A stretch of 64,000 nt of DNA, from positions 1,488,001 to 1,552,000 of the forward strand of contig CP073041.1 in the NCBI GenBank assembly GCA_025370055.1, read 5' to 3'. The notes below the pieces were generated by a model. That model worked only from the letters and a program-made list of their open reading frames with translations, was not told the DNA's origin and made no database searches. Each line of letters starts with the position of its first letter. Within the stretch, counting starts at the first letter, position 1. The DNA comes from Woronichinia naegeliana WA131 (GTDB lineage: Bacteria > Cyanobacteriota > Cyanobacteriia > Cyanobacteriales > Microcystaceae). Both the position numbers and the translations under genes were made by a program. Positions 9,328 through 18,759 of the stretch are shown one piece after another.

Positions 9328-9558
9328 CTAAACGGCTATAGTTTGAACCGAAAAAGGAATATTCTCTAAAATGACATTAGGTACATTTCCCGAACCTAAA
9401 ATTTCCTTAGCATCGAGAATTTCAATGCCGACTAATAACTCATTCTGACCAATATTCAAGGCGATTTCTTCTGTTAATTGAAGTATTCTACACTCTTGGT
9501 TTCCTTCCACTAGTTTAATATAGAGCGCATCAATTTCACTATCATAGCTAATTTTCAT
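9328..9558 (-). CDS. DUF2283 protein, likely partner of the DUF4258 gene
   Basis: A 76-residue protein with the DUF2283 pattern: MKISYDSEIDALYIKL at the N-terminus, then a region that ends each strand with hydrophobic residues (GIEILDAKEILG). It lies 14 bp downstream of the DUF4258 gene on the same strand, so the two are probably co-transcribed. DUF2283 genes often sit beside small nuclease-like or RelE-like genes and are suspected antitoxins; that role is an inference. A second DUF2283 gene occurs at 63105-63323 beside another nuclease-like gene. Confidence 0.8.
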   Translation of the reverse strand: MKISYDSEIDALYIKLVEGNQECRILQLTEEIALNIGQNELLVGIEILDAKEILGSGNVPNVILENIPFSVQTIAV

Positions 9559-9572
9559 AAAATTGCCTCCTC

Positions 9573-9827
9573 TTAAAAATAAAAAGTATAAACTGTAATA
9601 ACAACTAATTCCAACTCAGTCTCAGCAACAACTGGTGCAACCTTTTTGAGAGTATAAAACTTACCCTGCCAGACTGCATCATATTGAAAAGTAGCCTGAT
9701 ATTTAAACCGTCCAGCTTTTGCTTTTTGACAAATACCAGTACGAATTGCATGAACAACTTCTAACTCGTTTGTACCTCTTTCTAAACATTGTTCTTGAGC
9801 GTGTTTGGATAAACGAATTGGTTTCAT
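9573..9827 (-). CDS. DUF4258 protein, putative toxin
   Basis: An 84-residue protein with the DUF4258 signature: RLSKHAQEQCLERG near the N-terminus and a C-terminal strand LELVVITVYTFYF. DUF4258 is placed in the broad RelE/BECR-like RNase group by several authors, and the conserved HAQEQCLERG helix carries its polar residues. First gene of a two-gene unit with DUF2283. A toxin role is inferred from family and context, not shown by the sequence. Confidence 0.75.
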   Translation of the reverse strand: MKPIRLSKHAQEQCLERGTNELEVVHAIRTGICQKAKAGRFKYQATFQYDAVWQGKFYTLKKVAPVVAETELELVVITVYTFYF

Positions 9828-9993
9828 CGCTGAAAAATATTATTGTAGGTATTTTAACATATTCATTTTTGAATATGCGATCGCCGATCCCGTATCTCAA
9901 GTGAAGGAACACAACCCCAAAAACATATTGTACTTAGGTACGATCGCCGTCTTCCTGTTAATTAAACTAAAACTGCGATCACGTTGGTTTTTA

Positions 9994-12660
9994 TCAGTCA
10001 TTTTTATACCTCAAACCTTTTGGCCAGCCATCCTCTACTAATGTATAAAGCACAGGAACAACGATCAAACTCAGGAGAGAAGAAGTCGTTAAACCTCCAA
10101 TAATAGCAACGGCCATGGGTTGTCTTAATTCCGCTCCGGCTCCCAATCCTAAAGCCAACGGTAACATCCCCAAAATCGTTGAACCTGTCGTCATCACAAT
10201 GGGACGAAAACGCACTAAACCTGTTGTAATCAGAGCCTCACGCCGTTCTATTCCTGTTGCTCGTAGGTGATTAGCGTAGTCGATTAATAAAATGGCATTT
10301 TTCCCCAATAGACCCAATAGAAAAATTAAACCAATGAGAGAAATCATGCCAAAATCGCTTTGGGTAATCAGTAGGCCGAGCATGGCTCCCACAATCGATA
10401 AGGGTAGGGAAAGACCAATCACCAACGGTTCCTTAAAACCTTGAAAGAGCAAAACTAAAACTGTCAACATAGCGACCAAAGAAAGCAATAGAGTTAAGGC
10501 AAATTCCGCAAAAACTTGACCGATGCGGGCCGAATCTCCTTGCAGTTCTAGGGTTATGTCCTGGGGTAACAGCGATCGCCCGATTTGTGTGACTTGTTCA
10601 GTAACATTGCCTAAAGCCTGATCGGAGGCCAGGTTCGCACTCAGATAAACGGCCCGTTTCCCTTGAAAATGTTCAATTTCGCTACTGTAATCGGCTCCTG
10701 TTAGTTTGATTTGAATTAGACCTGGAATTTTTTCTACTTCCTCCTTAAATTTGGTCGCGATCGCCTGAAGTTGGGATAAATTTTCACCCCTTAAGGCCAC
10801 TTTTAAAGGACTATCATCCCCCGTTTGCACAAAGAGAATATTTTCCACACTAGTCGTTACTTTTGGTAATGAGGGTAAATCAGCCCTGACGGTTTCTTGT
10901 ACCTGGGCAGTGGTTTGCGATCGCGAAGATTTTAACTTGGTATAAATATTGCCCTTGAGAGGATTGCCTTGCAAACCGGCCACCGTAAAGATTGATTCAA
11001 CTTGGGAATTTTGTAAGAGCGTTGGCTCTAATTTTTCTGCCACCCGTCGAGTTTTTCGCAGCAAAAAACGTTCAGGCGATTGGGCAATTTCTGAGATCCA
11101 ATCAAAAGCTCCACCGCTACTTTTGGAGCTATCCACCGCCCCATTTTCCGGCTTCAATTTTCCCGCTAATTTAGGTAAAGCCGAACTATAGACCACATTA
11201 AATTCGCCCCGATCTAAGGTAGGAATAAAGCCCTGGGGAATGAGGGGAATTAAGGCTAATCCGATGATTAAACTGGCGATCGCGACTCCCATAACGGCCT
11301 GACGATGATTTAAAGACCAGCCCAGCAGACGACCATAGTGGTGAATTACCTGTTCTAAAAACCCCTGGCTTTTCTTACCTGGCTTTGGGGGACGTAACCA
11401 AAAGATAGCTAGAACGGGAGAAAGGGTACGGGCTACTAAAAGAGAAAAAATTACCGAGGCTGTCACCGTAATGGCAAAGGGTTTGAAAAATTGTCCTAAA
11501 GTTCCCCCCATCAACGCGATCGGTAAAAAGACCATCGCAATAGAGAGCGTCGTAGCCGTGACCGTTAAACCAATTTCCTCGGTTGCCTGCATAGCCGCCT
11601 GTTTGGGAGAGGCTCCCGCTTCTAGGTGACGACTAATATTTTCCACATCCACGATCGCATCATCCACAACGATACCAATTACCAGGGCCAACGCCAGCAA
11701 GGTTAGAGTTTCTAGATTAAAACCCCCAATGGCCATCACCAATGCCGTTCCCAACAAAGACAGAGGAATGGCGATCGCGCTAATTAGGGTAGCCCAACCA
11801 CTGCGGAGAAAGGGAAAAATAACCAAAACAGCCAGAAAAATGGCACCCATCAAGGATTCTAGCGTTGCATTCGTCGCTTCTTGAATGTAATTGGCCTGGG
11901 TTTCTGCCAAGACTAAATTCAGATTGGGAAAAGATTTTTGTAAAGTCGTGGCCGCTTTTTGAGCTTCCCGAACCACCTCCAAGGTATTCGCATCTGCTTT
12001 TTTAATCACCTGAACCGCTAAAACATCCTGGCCTTGCCAACGAGTCAGGGTCGGCGGATTGGGATCGGGTAAGTTCGGATCGGCGGGGGGGCGAATATTG
12101 CCATCTCCCAATAAATTAACCCTTAAAACCCCTGCTAGTTCACTGAAACGGGGAATAATTTGCTCTTGGGTAAGGGTTTCTAAATCCTCTAAACTTTGCC
12201 CTATTTTCTCGTTCGGAACAATGGCATAGGTAACGGCGGGGGATTCGTTGAGATTGAAGGGAAAAACCTCAAATTTGGCTCCTGTCGGTAATTTTAAGTT
12301 CTCTAAGGCTGTCTTGACCTGTTGAGTGGATTGATCCAAATTTAAACCCGCATCAAAGGCCGCCGTGATCAGCGATCGCCCTCCATAGGTAGAAGAATAA
12401 AGGGTCAGATTAGGCAAAGACGTTAATTGCTGCTCAATCGGGTTGGTCAGTTGGATTTCTGTTGCCGCGACAGAACTGAGGGGAATGGTGGCATTGACAA
12501 TCACGACGGGAAAAGCAACTTCTGGAAATAGACCATATTTGAGCGTACTAAAAGCCAACAGACCCGCCACGGACAGGGCAATCCAAAAAGAAATGGTCAG
12601 CCAGGGATGGTTAATCGCCCAACGGGAAATATTCAAGCGGTCACTAAGGAACATCGGCAA
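9994..12660 (-). CDS. RND-family efflux permease (AcrB-like)
   Basis: An 888-residue inner-membrane exporter of the hydrophobe/amphiphile RND class. It has an N-terminal membrane helix after residue 20, a periplasmic loop, then a helix bundle with the conserved GIVVDDAIVDVENISRH segment, including the DD pair of the proton relay. A second periplasmic loop and a final helix block (GLLGKNAILLIDY, RFRPIVMTT) complete it. It is shorter than typical AcrB (about 1,040 residues), mainly through smaller loops, as in many cyanobacterial members. No membrane-fusion protein or TolC gene is adjacent, so its partner must be elsewhere. It overlaps nothing and is followed by a small secreted protein. Confidence 0.85.
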   Translation of the reverse strand: MPMFLSDRLNISRWAINHPWLTISFWIALSVAGLLAFSTLKYGLFPEVAFPVVIVNATIPLSSVAATEIQLTNPIEQQLTSLPNLTLYSSTYGGRSLITAAFDAGLNLDQSTQQVKTALENLKLPTGAKFEVFPFNLNESPAVTYAIVPNEKIGQSLEDLETLTQEQIIPRFSELAGVLRVNLLGDGNIRPPADPNLPDPNPPTLTRWQGQDVLAVQVIKKADANTLEVVREAQKAATTLQKSFPNLNLVLAETQANYIQEATNATLESLMGAIFLAVLVIFPFLRSGWATLISAIAIPLSLLGTALVMAIGGFNLETLTLLALALVIGIVVDDAIVDVENISRHLEAGASPKQAAMQATEEIGLTVTATTLSIAMVFLPIALMGGTLGQFFKPFAITVTASVIFSLLVARTLSPVLAIFWLRPPKPGKKSQGFLEQVIHHYGRLLGWSLNHRQAVMGVAIASLIIGLALIPLIPQGFIPTLDRGEFNVVYSSALPKLAGKLKPENGAVDSSKSSGGAFDWISEIAQSPERFLLRKTRRVAEKLEPTLLQNSQVESIFTVAGLQGNPLKGNIYTKLKSSRSQTTAQVQETVRADLPSLPKVTTSVENILFVQTGDDSPLKVALRGENLSQLQAIATKFKEEVEKIPGLIQIKLTGADYSSEIEHFQGKRAVYLSANLASDQALGNVTEQVTQIGRSLLPQDITLELQGDSARIGQVFAEFALTLLLSLVAMLTVLVLLFQGFKEPLVIGLSLPLSIVGAMLGLLITQSDFGMISLIGLIFLLGLLGKNAILLIDYANHLRATGIERREALITTGLVRFRPIVMTTGSTILGMLPLALGLGAGAELRQPMAVAIIGGLTTSSLLSLIVVPVLYTLVEDGWPKGLRYKND

Positions 12661-12671
12661 ACGGTTAAAAA

Positions 12672-13022
12672 CTACTCGTATAATACCTTTTCAAAACAGG
12701 CTTCTCCCACCTCGGATAATTTACGGGCGATCGTCTTATCGGCCTTTGCCTTTTGTACCAAATTTCTAAATTGTTGAATATTGTATTGGCTACGGAATTG
12801 AGTTATAGTACACTTGCAGATATCCAGACCCACATCATCCGTTAATCCCTGTTGACGGACTCGTTTTAGACAGTCTTTTTGATAATCCTCAAAGGAGTTG
12901 ATAGTGGTGATCGGGGTGACGGAGGGAGCTTTCGTGCTTGGTTTTGGGGCCGCGAGCAACGGGACAGTACAGATTGTGGCCACCAGTCCCAGAAACGCTC
13001 CATAATACTGGAATTTTTTCAT
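12672..13022 (-). CDS. Small exported protein with conserved cysteines
   Basis: A 116-residue protein with a clear signal peptide (MKKFQYYGAFLGLVATICTVPLLAA, cleavage after LAA). A helical mature domain follows with four cysteines (DCLKRV, DICKC, ACFEKV) that could form two disulfides in the periplasm. I do not recognise a characterised family. It lies just upstream of the RND permease on the same strand (11 bp gap), so the two may be co-transcribed. Confidence 0.7.
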   Translation of the reverse strand: MKKFQYYGAFLGLVATICTVPLLAAPKPSTKAPSVTPITTINSFEDYQKDCLKRVRQQGLTDDVGLDICKCTITQFRSQYNIQQFRNLVQKAKADKTIARKLSEVGEACFEKVLYE

Positions 13023-13145
13023 GGTTAGAAATCAAGAAAGTTGCTAGAGCTAATCTTAGCGATTAAAATTGGTAATTTAAGTTTAACAAATCCTTGCTGA
13101 TTGTAATCAAAAAAAGAGACAGTTCATCACCCTGCACAATCAAAT

Positions 13146-13607
13146 TTAGGTCGGCAATTGTAGGCAAATGGCTTGAGAATTCAGTTCAAGTGTGACTTCT
13201 TGACCGTAGGTTAAATCAGCAATAAATGGCGATAGAATTTCCAACAGATTGGGGTTTTGAAAATGACTTCGTTTTGTTTCAGGATGGGGATAATAGACTA
13301 AGCTACGATAGCGATCGCCTTGATGGTTTAAATAACAGGGAGAAAAAGAAAAATTTTCGGGTGGATGGCAGGCTGACCAATCAACAGCTAAAAAAGTATA
13401 TTCTGGCGCAAGTATTTGATAGGAATAGGGTGAGATCTCCACATTCAGCGTTCCGGCAAAAAAAGCAGTTAGATCCAATCCTAATGACTGAAAAAAAGGC
13501 GTTTGTAAGGCGATCGTTCCTTGGGGGTAAGGACTTTGGGGTGATTGACCCGATGCCACCTGATGGCCTGGCCGAATAATGCCCTTAACTTGAACCCATT
13601 CCGTCAT
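13146..13607 (-). CDS. Conserved hypothetical protein (DUF120-like pattern)
   Basis: A 153-residue soluble protein. The N-terminal half (VKGIIRPGHQVASGQ, then FFAGTLNVEIS) resembles the pattern of CTP-dependent riboflavin kinase-like (DUF120) domains, in which a GxVxSG segment is followed by PGTLNVxL. This is weak, by-eye similarity and no function should be assigned from it. The gene is divergently transcribed from the Rieske oxygenase gene at 13692, sharing an 84-bp intergenic region. Confidence 0.6.
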   Translation of the reverse strand: MTEWVQVKGIIRPGHQVASGQSPQSPYPQGTIALQTPFFQSLGLDLTAFFAGTLNVEISPYSYQILAPEYTFLAVDWSACHPPENFSFSPCYLNHQGDRYRSLVYYPHPETKRSHFQNPNLLEILSPFIADLTYGQEVTLELNSQAICLQLPT

Positions 13608-13691
13608 AGCAACTTTCTTCTGAAATTTCCTGGCTTAATGTTACGCTAAATAGGATTTAATCCCTTCATTCTCCTATCCCAAAGCGTCCAA

Positions 13692-14786
13692 ATGTCTGTG
13701 GTCTCTACTTTTGGTCAACGTGCCGCCGCTATCCGTACCTGTCCCATCAATCCGAATCACTGGTATGTGGTTGCCCAAAGTTCTGAGTTAACGGATCAGC
13801 CTCTCAGTGTTGTCCTCTGGCATGAAAATATTGTTCTTTACCGCGATCGCCAAGGGCTGGTTCAAGGGCTAGAGGATCGCTGTCCTCATCGTCAGGTGAA
13901 ATTAAGCGAAGGACAAATTGTAGGGGATCATTTGGAATGTATTTATCATGGTTGGCAATTTAATCGGAAGGGAGAATGTGTTTTTATTCCCTATTTAGCA
14001 GAAAATCAAAAATTACCCACCTGTCAACTACGTACCTATCCCGTCAAAGAACAAGATGGTTTTATTTGGCTTTATCCAGGCGATCCAGAACTGCTTAAAA
14101 CCAAATCCCTCAATCCTCTTTCTTTACCTGAATGGTCACATCTGAATTACATTGCTAGTGTGGCCACCATTGATTGTCAAGGACATTTTTCCTTTTTAAT
14201 TGAAAACTTAATGGATATGTATCATGGTCATTTACATGATAGTTATCAGGCTTGGGCTTCTGCTAGTTTGCTCCAAATTCAAGCCGATTCAGAACGGATA
14301 GATGCCTATTATGATGCTCAGAGTTATTATAAAATTGATAGAATTTGGTCTATTTCCCAACTCTTTTTTCCTGCTTTACGAAAACTACATTCTGAGCCGT
14401 TAACGGTGAGTTATCTTTATCCGCATTGGTACTCAACTCTCGGTAATGATTTCAAGATTTATTGTCTTTTTTGTCCGATTAGTGAAACCCAGACTCGCGC
14501 CTATTTAGTTCATTTTACTTCCTTAAATGCGTTTCCAAAGTTGCATAAATTACCGATCGCCTTTCGGCAGTTTTTAAAGGATAAACTCTTTGGTTCAGCC
14601 CGTAAAATGCTAGAGGGATTAATACGACAGGATGTGATTATGATTGAGCAGGAGCAGGAGTATTACAGTAAAAATCCCCAGCATCGCAGTTATGAAGTTA
14701 ATCCCACTTTAGGGAAAGTTCAATCCCTCATTCGTCAGCAAGCTCAAGCGGCTATTCCGGTTTTAGACTCTTTGGAACAGAGCTAA
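13692..14786 (+). CDS. Rieske non-haem iron oxygenase
   Basis: A 364-residue oxygenase subunit. The N-terminal Rieske domain binds a 2Fe-2S cluster through CPHR (C64, H66) and CIYHGW (C83, H86). The catalytic domain holds the mononuclear-iron motif in ENLMDMYHGHLH (about residues 172-183). This family includes ring-hydroxylating dioxygenases and the chlorophyll-breakdown and choline monooxygenase-like enzymes; the substrate cannot be told from sequence. No ferredoxin or reductase gene is adjacent, so it probably draws electrons from cellular ferredoxin. Start chosen at ATG 13692, giving the usual short leader before NHWYVV. Confidence 0.85.
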   Translation: MSVVSTFGQRAAAIRTCPINPNHWYVVAQSSELTDQPLSVVLWHENIVLYRDRQGLVQGLEDRCPHRQVKLSEGQIVGDHLECIYHGWQFNRKGECVFIPYLAENQKLPTCQLRTYPVKEQDGFIWLYPGDPELLKTKSLNPLSLPEWSHLNYIASVATIDCQGHFSFLIENLMDMYHGHLHDSYQAWASASLLQIQADSERIDAYYDAQSYYKIDRIWSISQLFFPALRKLHSEPLTVSYLYPHWYSTLGNDFKIYCLFCPISETQTRAYLVHFTSLNAFPKLHKLPIAFRQFLKDKLFGSARKMLEGLIRQDVIMIEQEQEYYSKNPQHRSYEVNPTLGKVQSLIRQQAQAAIPVLDSLEQS

Positions 14787-14974
14787 AGGAAGTACGAACA
14801 GTTGACTTTTCATTGAAATAAAAGGCGATCGCTGAAACATCACACCAAAATAATCTATCTGTATTTGCTGACTTCACCCATAAGATTAGCAAATTAGTAG
14901 ATGCCCCCTTTGGCGATCAGCATTTACAGCTAGAATGTCCCAATCAAATGAAGTGATCCCATCAATCTCTTGAT

Positions 14975-15937
14975 TCAAAATAACAGCGATCGCCGACCGA
15001 GTGATGAAGGGTATTGAAGTTTATTAAGTTCTATTTTTTCCTGACTTCTGAACTTAGGGGTTAATGCTAGGATGAGGGTTAGCTTTCGTTTGACAGAGTG
15101 CGATGACCCCGAAAAAGATTCTGATTTTAGCTGCCAATCCTTTAGAAACCGCCCATTGATAGCTTTACGAATACTCTGAACCACATTTAAGAAAGCTTCA
15201 TCCTGATTTTCCCAGGTCGTAATCGGTTTGCCATCTTTTGGTAATGCTTGTAATTTGCTAAAGGGTGTATCTTTCCAGTCAGTTGGTCTAAGAATAATCG
15301 GGATTACCTTGGCGGTTCCTGCCTGATGACGTTCCATTGCTCGCTGCATTTCTAAGTCATAGCAATATTCTGATGCCATAAAGGGTGGACTAATCAATAG
15401 CAGGATAATTTGAGCGGATTCCAAATGAGCTTTGATTTCAGCATCCCATTCTGTCCCTGCCTCTATTGCTCGATCATTCCATGCAGAGATTTTTCCTTGC
15501 TTCTTGAGATTTGCTAAATGAATATCAAGTTCTTCTCGTAGGCTTTCATCTTTATGAGAGTAAGAAATAAAGATTTCTATCATTTCAGAGCTATTTTTAG
15601 AAGAATTTACGGCTAAAGAGGCGTTTTCTTCAGATGGCATTAAGCCTGAGAAAGTATCTATAATTTTGTTACTGTGGATTGGAGTTTCACGCTCAAGTTC
15701 ACAAATAAAGTCGAGAAGTGCATTCAAAATACGAGATTTTTCACGTCTGAATTCTTCGAGACTAACGAGACCTTTACGTTTCTCATTTTCAATTTGTCTG
15801 AAATTGGCCGTGTGTAAAATAATTTCATTCTGATAACGAGACGGATATTCTTTGGTAATCTCTGTCAGTTGAGAGAGGGCATTTTCTACTTCATCTTGTT
15901 GAAGTAAGCTTTTAATCGTTGTTAGACTGGTATTCAT
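14975..15937 (-). CDS. TIR-domain effector with N-terminal effector-associated-like domain
   Basis: A 320-residue protein. Residues 1-83 form a helical domain with the pattern of effector-associated domain 11: LSQLTEITKEY, then a helix ending in FRQIENEKRKGL, then EEFRREKSRILNALLDFI. Residues 121-260 are a TIR domain (EIFISYSHKDESLREEL). The putative catalytic glutamate is E196 in YCYDLEM, so NAD-cleaving activity is plausible. The last 60 residues are basic, low in recognisable structure and may be degraded. It is the last gene of an operon, 3 bp after the membrane gene. EADs are thought to recruit effectors by like-with-like contacts; the ABC ATPase of this operon carries a similar domain. 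Confidence 0.85.
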   Translation of the reverse strand: MNTSLTTIKSLLQQDEVENALSQLTEITKEYPSRYQNEIILHTANFRQIENEKRKGLVSLEEFRREKSRILNALLDFICELERETPIHSNKIIDTFSGLMPSEENASLAVNSSKNSSEMIEIFISYSHKDESLREELDIHLANLKKQGKISAWNDRAIEAGTEWDAEIKAHLESAQIILLLISPPFMASEYCYDLEMQRAMERHQAGTAKVIPIILRPTDWKDTPFSKLQALPKDGKPITTWENQDEAFLNVVQSIRKAINGRFLKDWQLKSESFSGSSHSVKRKLTLILALTPKFRSQEKIELNKLQYPSSLGRRSLLF

Positions 15938-17271
15938 AGATTATTCTTTAGATAGAGATAACTGGTAAAGTAATTGATTTTTTGTAAAAGATAAGAAAGG
16001 AAGATAAACTAGAAAATTTACAAAAGTATATATCGTTACATCAACCTCGTTTATATCTGTCCTTGGAAGCCAAGCTTGAGCGTATAAATACATCTGCAAA
16101 AAACAAATAAAAATAACTATTGCAAATGGTGCGGCTACTAGATTAAATACCTTAAATGATGAATAAATTTTGTTCTTATTTGGCTTTAGAGATTGAAATA
16201 TGATAAATAGACATGGCAACCCAACAAAAACAAGAATCTGTGTCAAAGGCTTCAGATCAGTTGTCAAAGAAAATGAACTACAAATCCAGATTATAAACAT
16301 CACACAAATAAATGTAATAATCGTATACAAAAGAGATAACCAAAAATCGAAAAAATAAGTGCTTTTGAAGAAGCATAAAATTGTTATAGTTACAGATAAT
16401 AATAAAATATTCCAAAAAATAAATAATGACGGTATTTCGGGAACAAAAAATAAATAAAAAATAGTCATATTATTATAATACCCAGAGCGAATGATAGAAA
16501 CAATGTTAATATTGCTTTCGATTACTTCTTCTGCTGCTTTTCTTTTTTCTAATTCACTATCCATATTATTGAATTTAATATCTTGAGACACTAAATTTTC
16601 TATATTAGTGCCAGTAGATTCTTTGATGATTGCCAAAAAGTCATCGATTGTTCCATTTTTTATCGAATCCAAAATATTAGAAAGAGATTTCTCATTTAGT
16701 GATTTTTTTTCAGATTGACTATTAAGAAACATATCTAATAATTTACAAGCTGAATCATTTCTATTTATCAAATAAAAGATGAGACTTTCCTTTCCCATAG
16801 ACCTTTGTAATAAATCAATTTTTCTCTTATCAATTTTTCCCTTATCCATTAAGCAATAATTTCTTTCACTGTCAGTATCAGTGCCAGTGTCAGTAATTAG
16901 TGCGTCTGTATAATTTAACGAGTCTTTGCTAACATACTTTACAAAATCATCCTTAACAATGTATTTTTTTATATCTCTAAAGTAATTTTTATAGTTGCGA
17001 TGTATTGCTGCTGACCCATTATTTTTTTTCTCATTGTAATAGCTATAGATTAAATCAAAATCTTCGACACCAGACATATCAATTGCGTCAAGAATGATTG
17101 TATTGACGATGAGTCTTTCTTTGTTCACTAAAAGTTTTAACTCAAGCGAGTTTAAAAAAACTAGGTTTCCAGAAACAATCAGAAGAATGCAAGCACAATA
17201 CCCAAAGACTTCAATGGGTACATCCCGGATAAAGTAGTACATAGAATCTGGGGTAAAATGGAAAAAAACTG

Positions 17272-18380
17272 ATGAGCGAAAAAAGTATGTTACCGATTCC
17301 CCCAGAAGAAAAAGCACTGTTAAAACAGCATCTCACCGAATCAGCCCGTATCCTGCGCAAATATACGGAACCAGAGAAACAGAAGGACTTTGGAAGCATC
17401 GAAGTAGAAGTCAGAACCCAGATGTTAGAAATTGTGGGGCCAACAATGGGGGAGTTTTTTTTTCAGAAGGGGGAAAAAAACGGTCTGGAAACAAGCGAAA
17501 AATCAAAACCCTAGTCGGAGAAGTGGAAATAAGCCAAAAACAAGCCAGAAAACTAAAGGTGTCGCCAAAAATCGTCTTAAGTCCAGGTTTAGAGAAATGC
17601 TGTCTAAGAGCCAGTGCGAAAACATCCTACCAACAAGCAGAAGAAGATATAGAGGAGTTGATGGGGATAAAAGTAGGACATAGCAGTTTACATCGCTTGG
17701 TAGAACGGACAGAACTGCCCTTAGCTCAAGCTCAGTCAGAGAGTGCGGGGGTCAGTATAGATGGGGGAAAGATTTGTCTGCGGGGCGAGGAGAAGGAAGG
17801 GGGACAGTGGCGAGATTATAAACTGGTGAGTCTTCATGGCAATGTCTGTGAAGCCTTTTTCCAAGACCCAGAGGGCTTAAAGAATTGGAGCAATGTTCAA
17901 CCTTTGTCCCCAATAGTGACCTTTTTGGGAGATGGTCATCCCGCAATCTGGAATGCGGTAGAGAGTTTCGCCACTCAATCGTGGCTGATACGACGAGAGG
18001 TGTTGGATTGGTATCATCTCAAGGAGAATCTGTTCAAAGTGGGTGGCTCTCTCAAACGGCTAGAAGCAGTGGAGCATTTACTGTGGCGGGGTTTTGTGAA
18101 CAAGGCAATAGATGCGTTTGATGGAGTCAAAAGCAAGAGGGCAAAGAATTTTCAAGCCTATTTGACGAAGCATTATCAGCGTATCCCTGATTACCAATAC
18201 TATCAACAGCTTGGTATTGTGATTGGTTCTGGTGATGTGGAGTCTAAGATTAAACAGGTGGGAGCTAGGGTTAAATTGTCGGGAGCACGTTGGCATCTTC
18301 ATAATGTTTCTCGTATTCTTCGGCTACGATGTGCTTATCTCAATCACTCTCCTCTTTTGAGTGTCAATGTATTATCTTAA
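17272..18380 (+). CDS. ISKra4-type transposase, probably made by -1 frameshifting
   Basis: ORF A (17272-17514) starts MSEKSMLPIPPEEK and holds the N-terminal DNA-binding region. The continuation lies in the -1 frame and runs to 18380. The heptamer A_AAA_AAC at 17475-17481 is a classical -1 slippery site. Shifting there yields a product of about 369 residues in which KRSGNKRKIKTLVGEVEIS continues smoothly into the catalytic part. Landmarks are SIDGGKICLRG, FLGDGHPAIW, LDWYHLKENL and GSGDVESKIKQ. A TTG- or GTG-started C-terminal ORF from 17523 alone would lack the N-terminal domain. Programmed shifting is inferred from the motif and frame geometry. Confidence 0.82.
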
Positions 18381-18415
18381 GTCTCCTCTTTTGAGTGTCA
18401 ATGTATTATCTTAAG
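18348..18415. repeat. 34-bp tandem duplication at the IS end
   Basis: The unit beginning TCTCCTCTTTTGAGTGTCAA and ending ATTATCTTAAG occurs twice in succession (18348-18381 and 18382-18415). The first unit contains the transposase stop codon (18378-18380); the second lies between the stop and the right terminal repeat. This looks like a local replication slip within the element. Confidence 0.85.
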
Positions 18416-18759
18416 TGGGATGCACCCGACTTCAATTAATGTGTTGTGTCTTCTAAAATGTCCATGTTTTTTCTCGATATTATAAGTTGACTGCAATTTA
18501 AACCAATAAATAAGAAAGATAGCTTCGAGAATAGCAATAATAATAGTCCCACCCCATAAAAAAATTGGATAATGGTAGTAATTTATTGGCGTGACTAGCA
18601 CCAATAAAAAAATACTCAGATTTGCAAGTAGAGAATAATAAAAAACGTAATGCAATTTCAGTCCCCATAGTCGAGGATTGCCTAGCAAAAGTTTATGGTT
18701 TATGTCTTGTAGAAATCGAGGAAATAAAATCCGAAAGACTGGCTTAGGTATATTCATAA

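Larger units (their letters stand above)
17216..18427 (+). mobile_element. ISKra4-type element in the membrane gene (1212 bp)
   Basis: The ends GGGTACATCCC (17216) and the inverted GGGATGCACCC (ending 18427) enclose two overlapping transposase frames. A 9-bp duplication GACTTCAAT lies at 17207-17215 and 18428-18436. The ends resemble, but differ from, those of the abundant ISKra4 element in this window, so this is a separate element of the same family. Its insertion is the only visible lesion in the operon. Confidence 0.88.
15941..18757 (-). pseudogene. Polytopic membrane protein of the TIR/ABC operon, split by an IS
   Basis: The gene is broken by an ISKra4-type element (17216-18427). Its 5' part (18757 to 18428) and 3' part (17206 to 15941) rejoin in frame when the IS and one copy of the 9-bp duplication GACTTCAAT are removed. 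That gives 531 residues with HNTLIEV continuing into FGYCACIL. The restored protein has two membrane helices near the N-terminus, one at the junction, a soluble region of about 200 polar residues, then about five helices. It lacks recognisable catalytic motifs. It starts 2 bp after the ABC ATPase stop and ends 3 bp before the TIR start, so it is probably the membrane partner of both. Confidence 0.85.

Noticed and set aside
15941-17317. A 458-residue membrane protein starting at 17317
   Set aside because: The first 34 residues are coded by the inserted IS. The 9-bp duplication and in-frame rejoining show that the real N-terminus lies at 18757.
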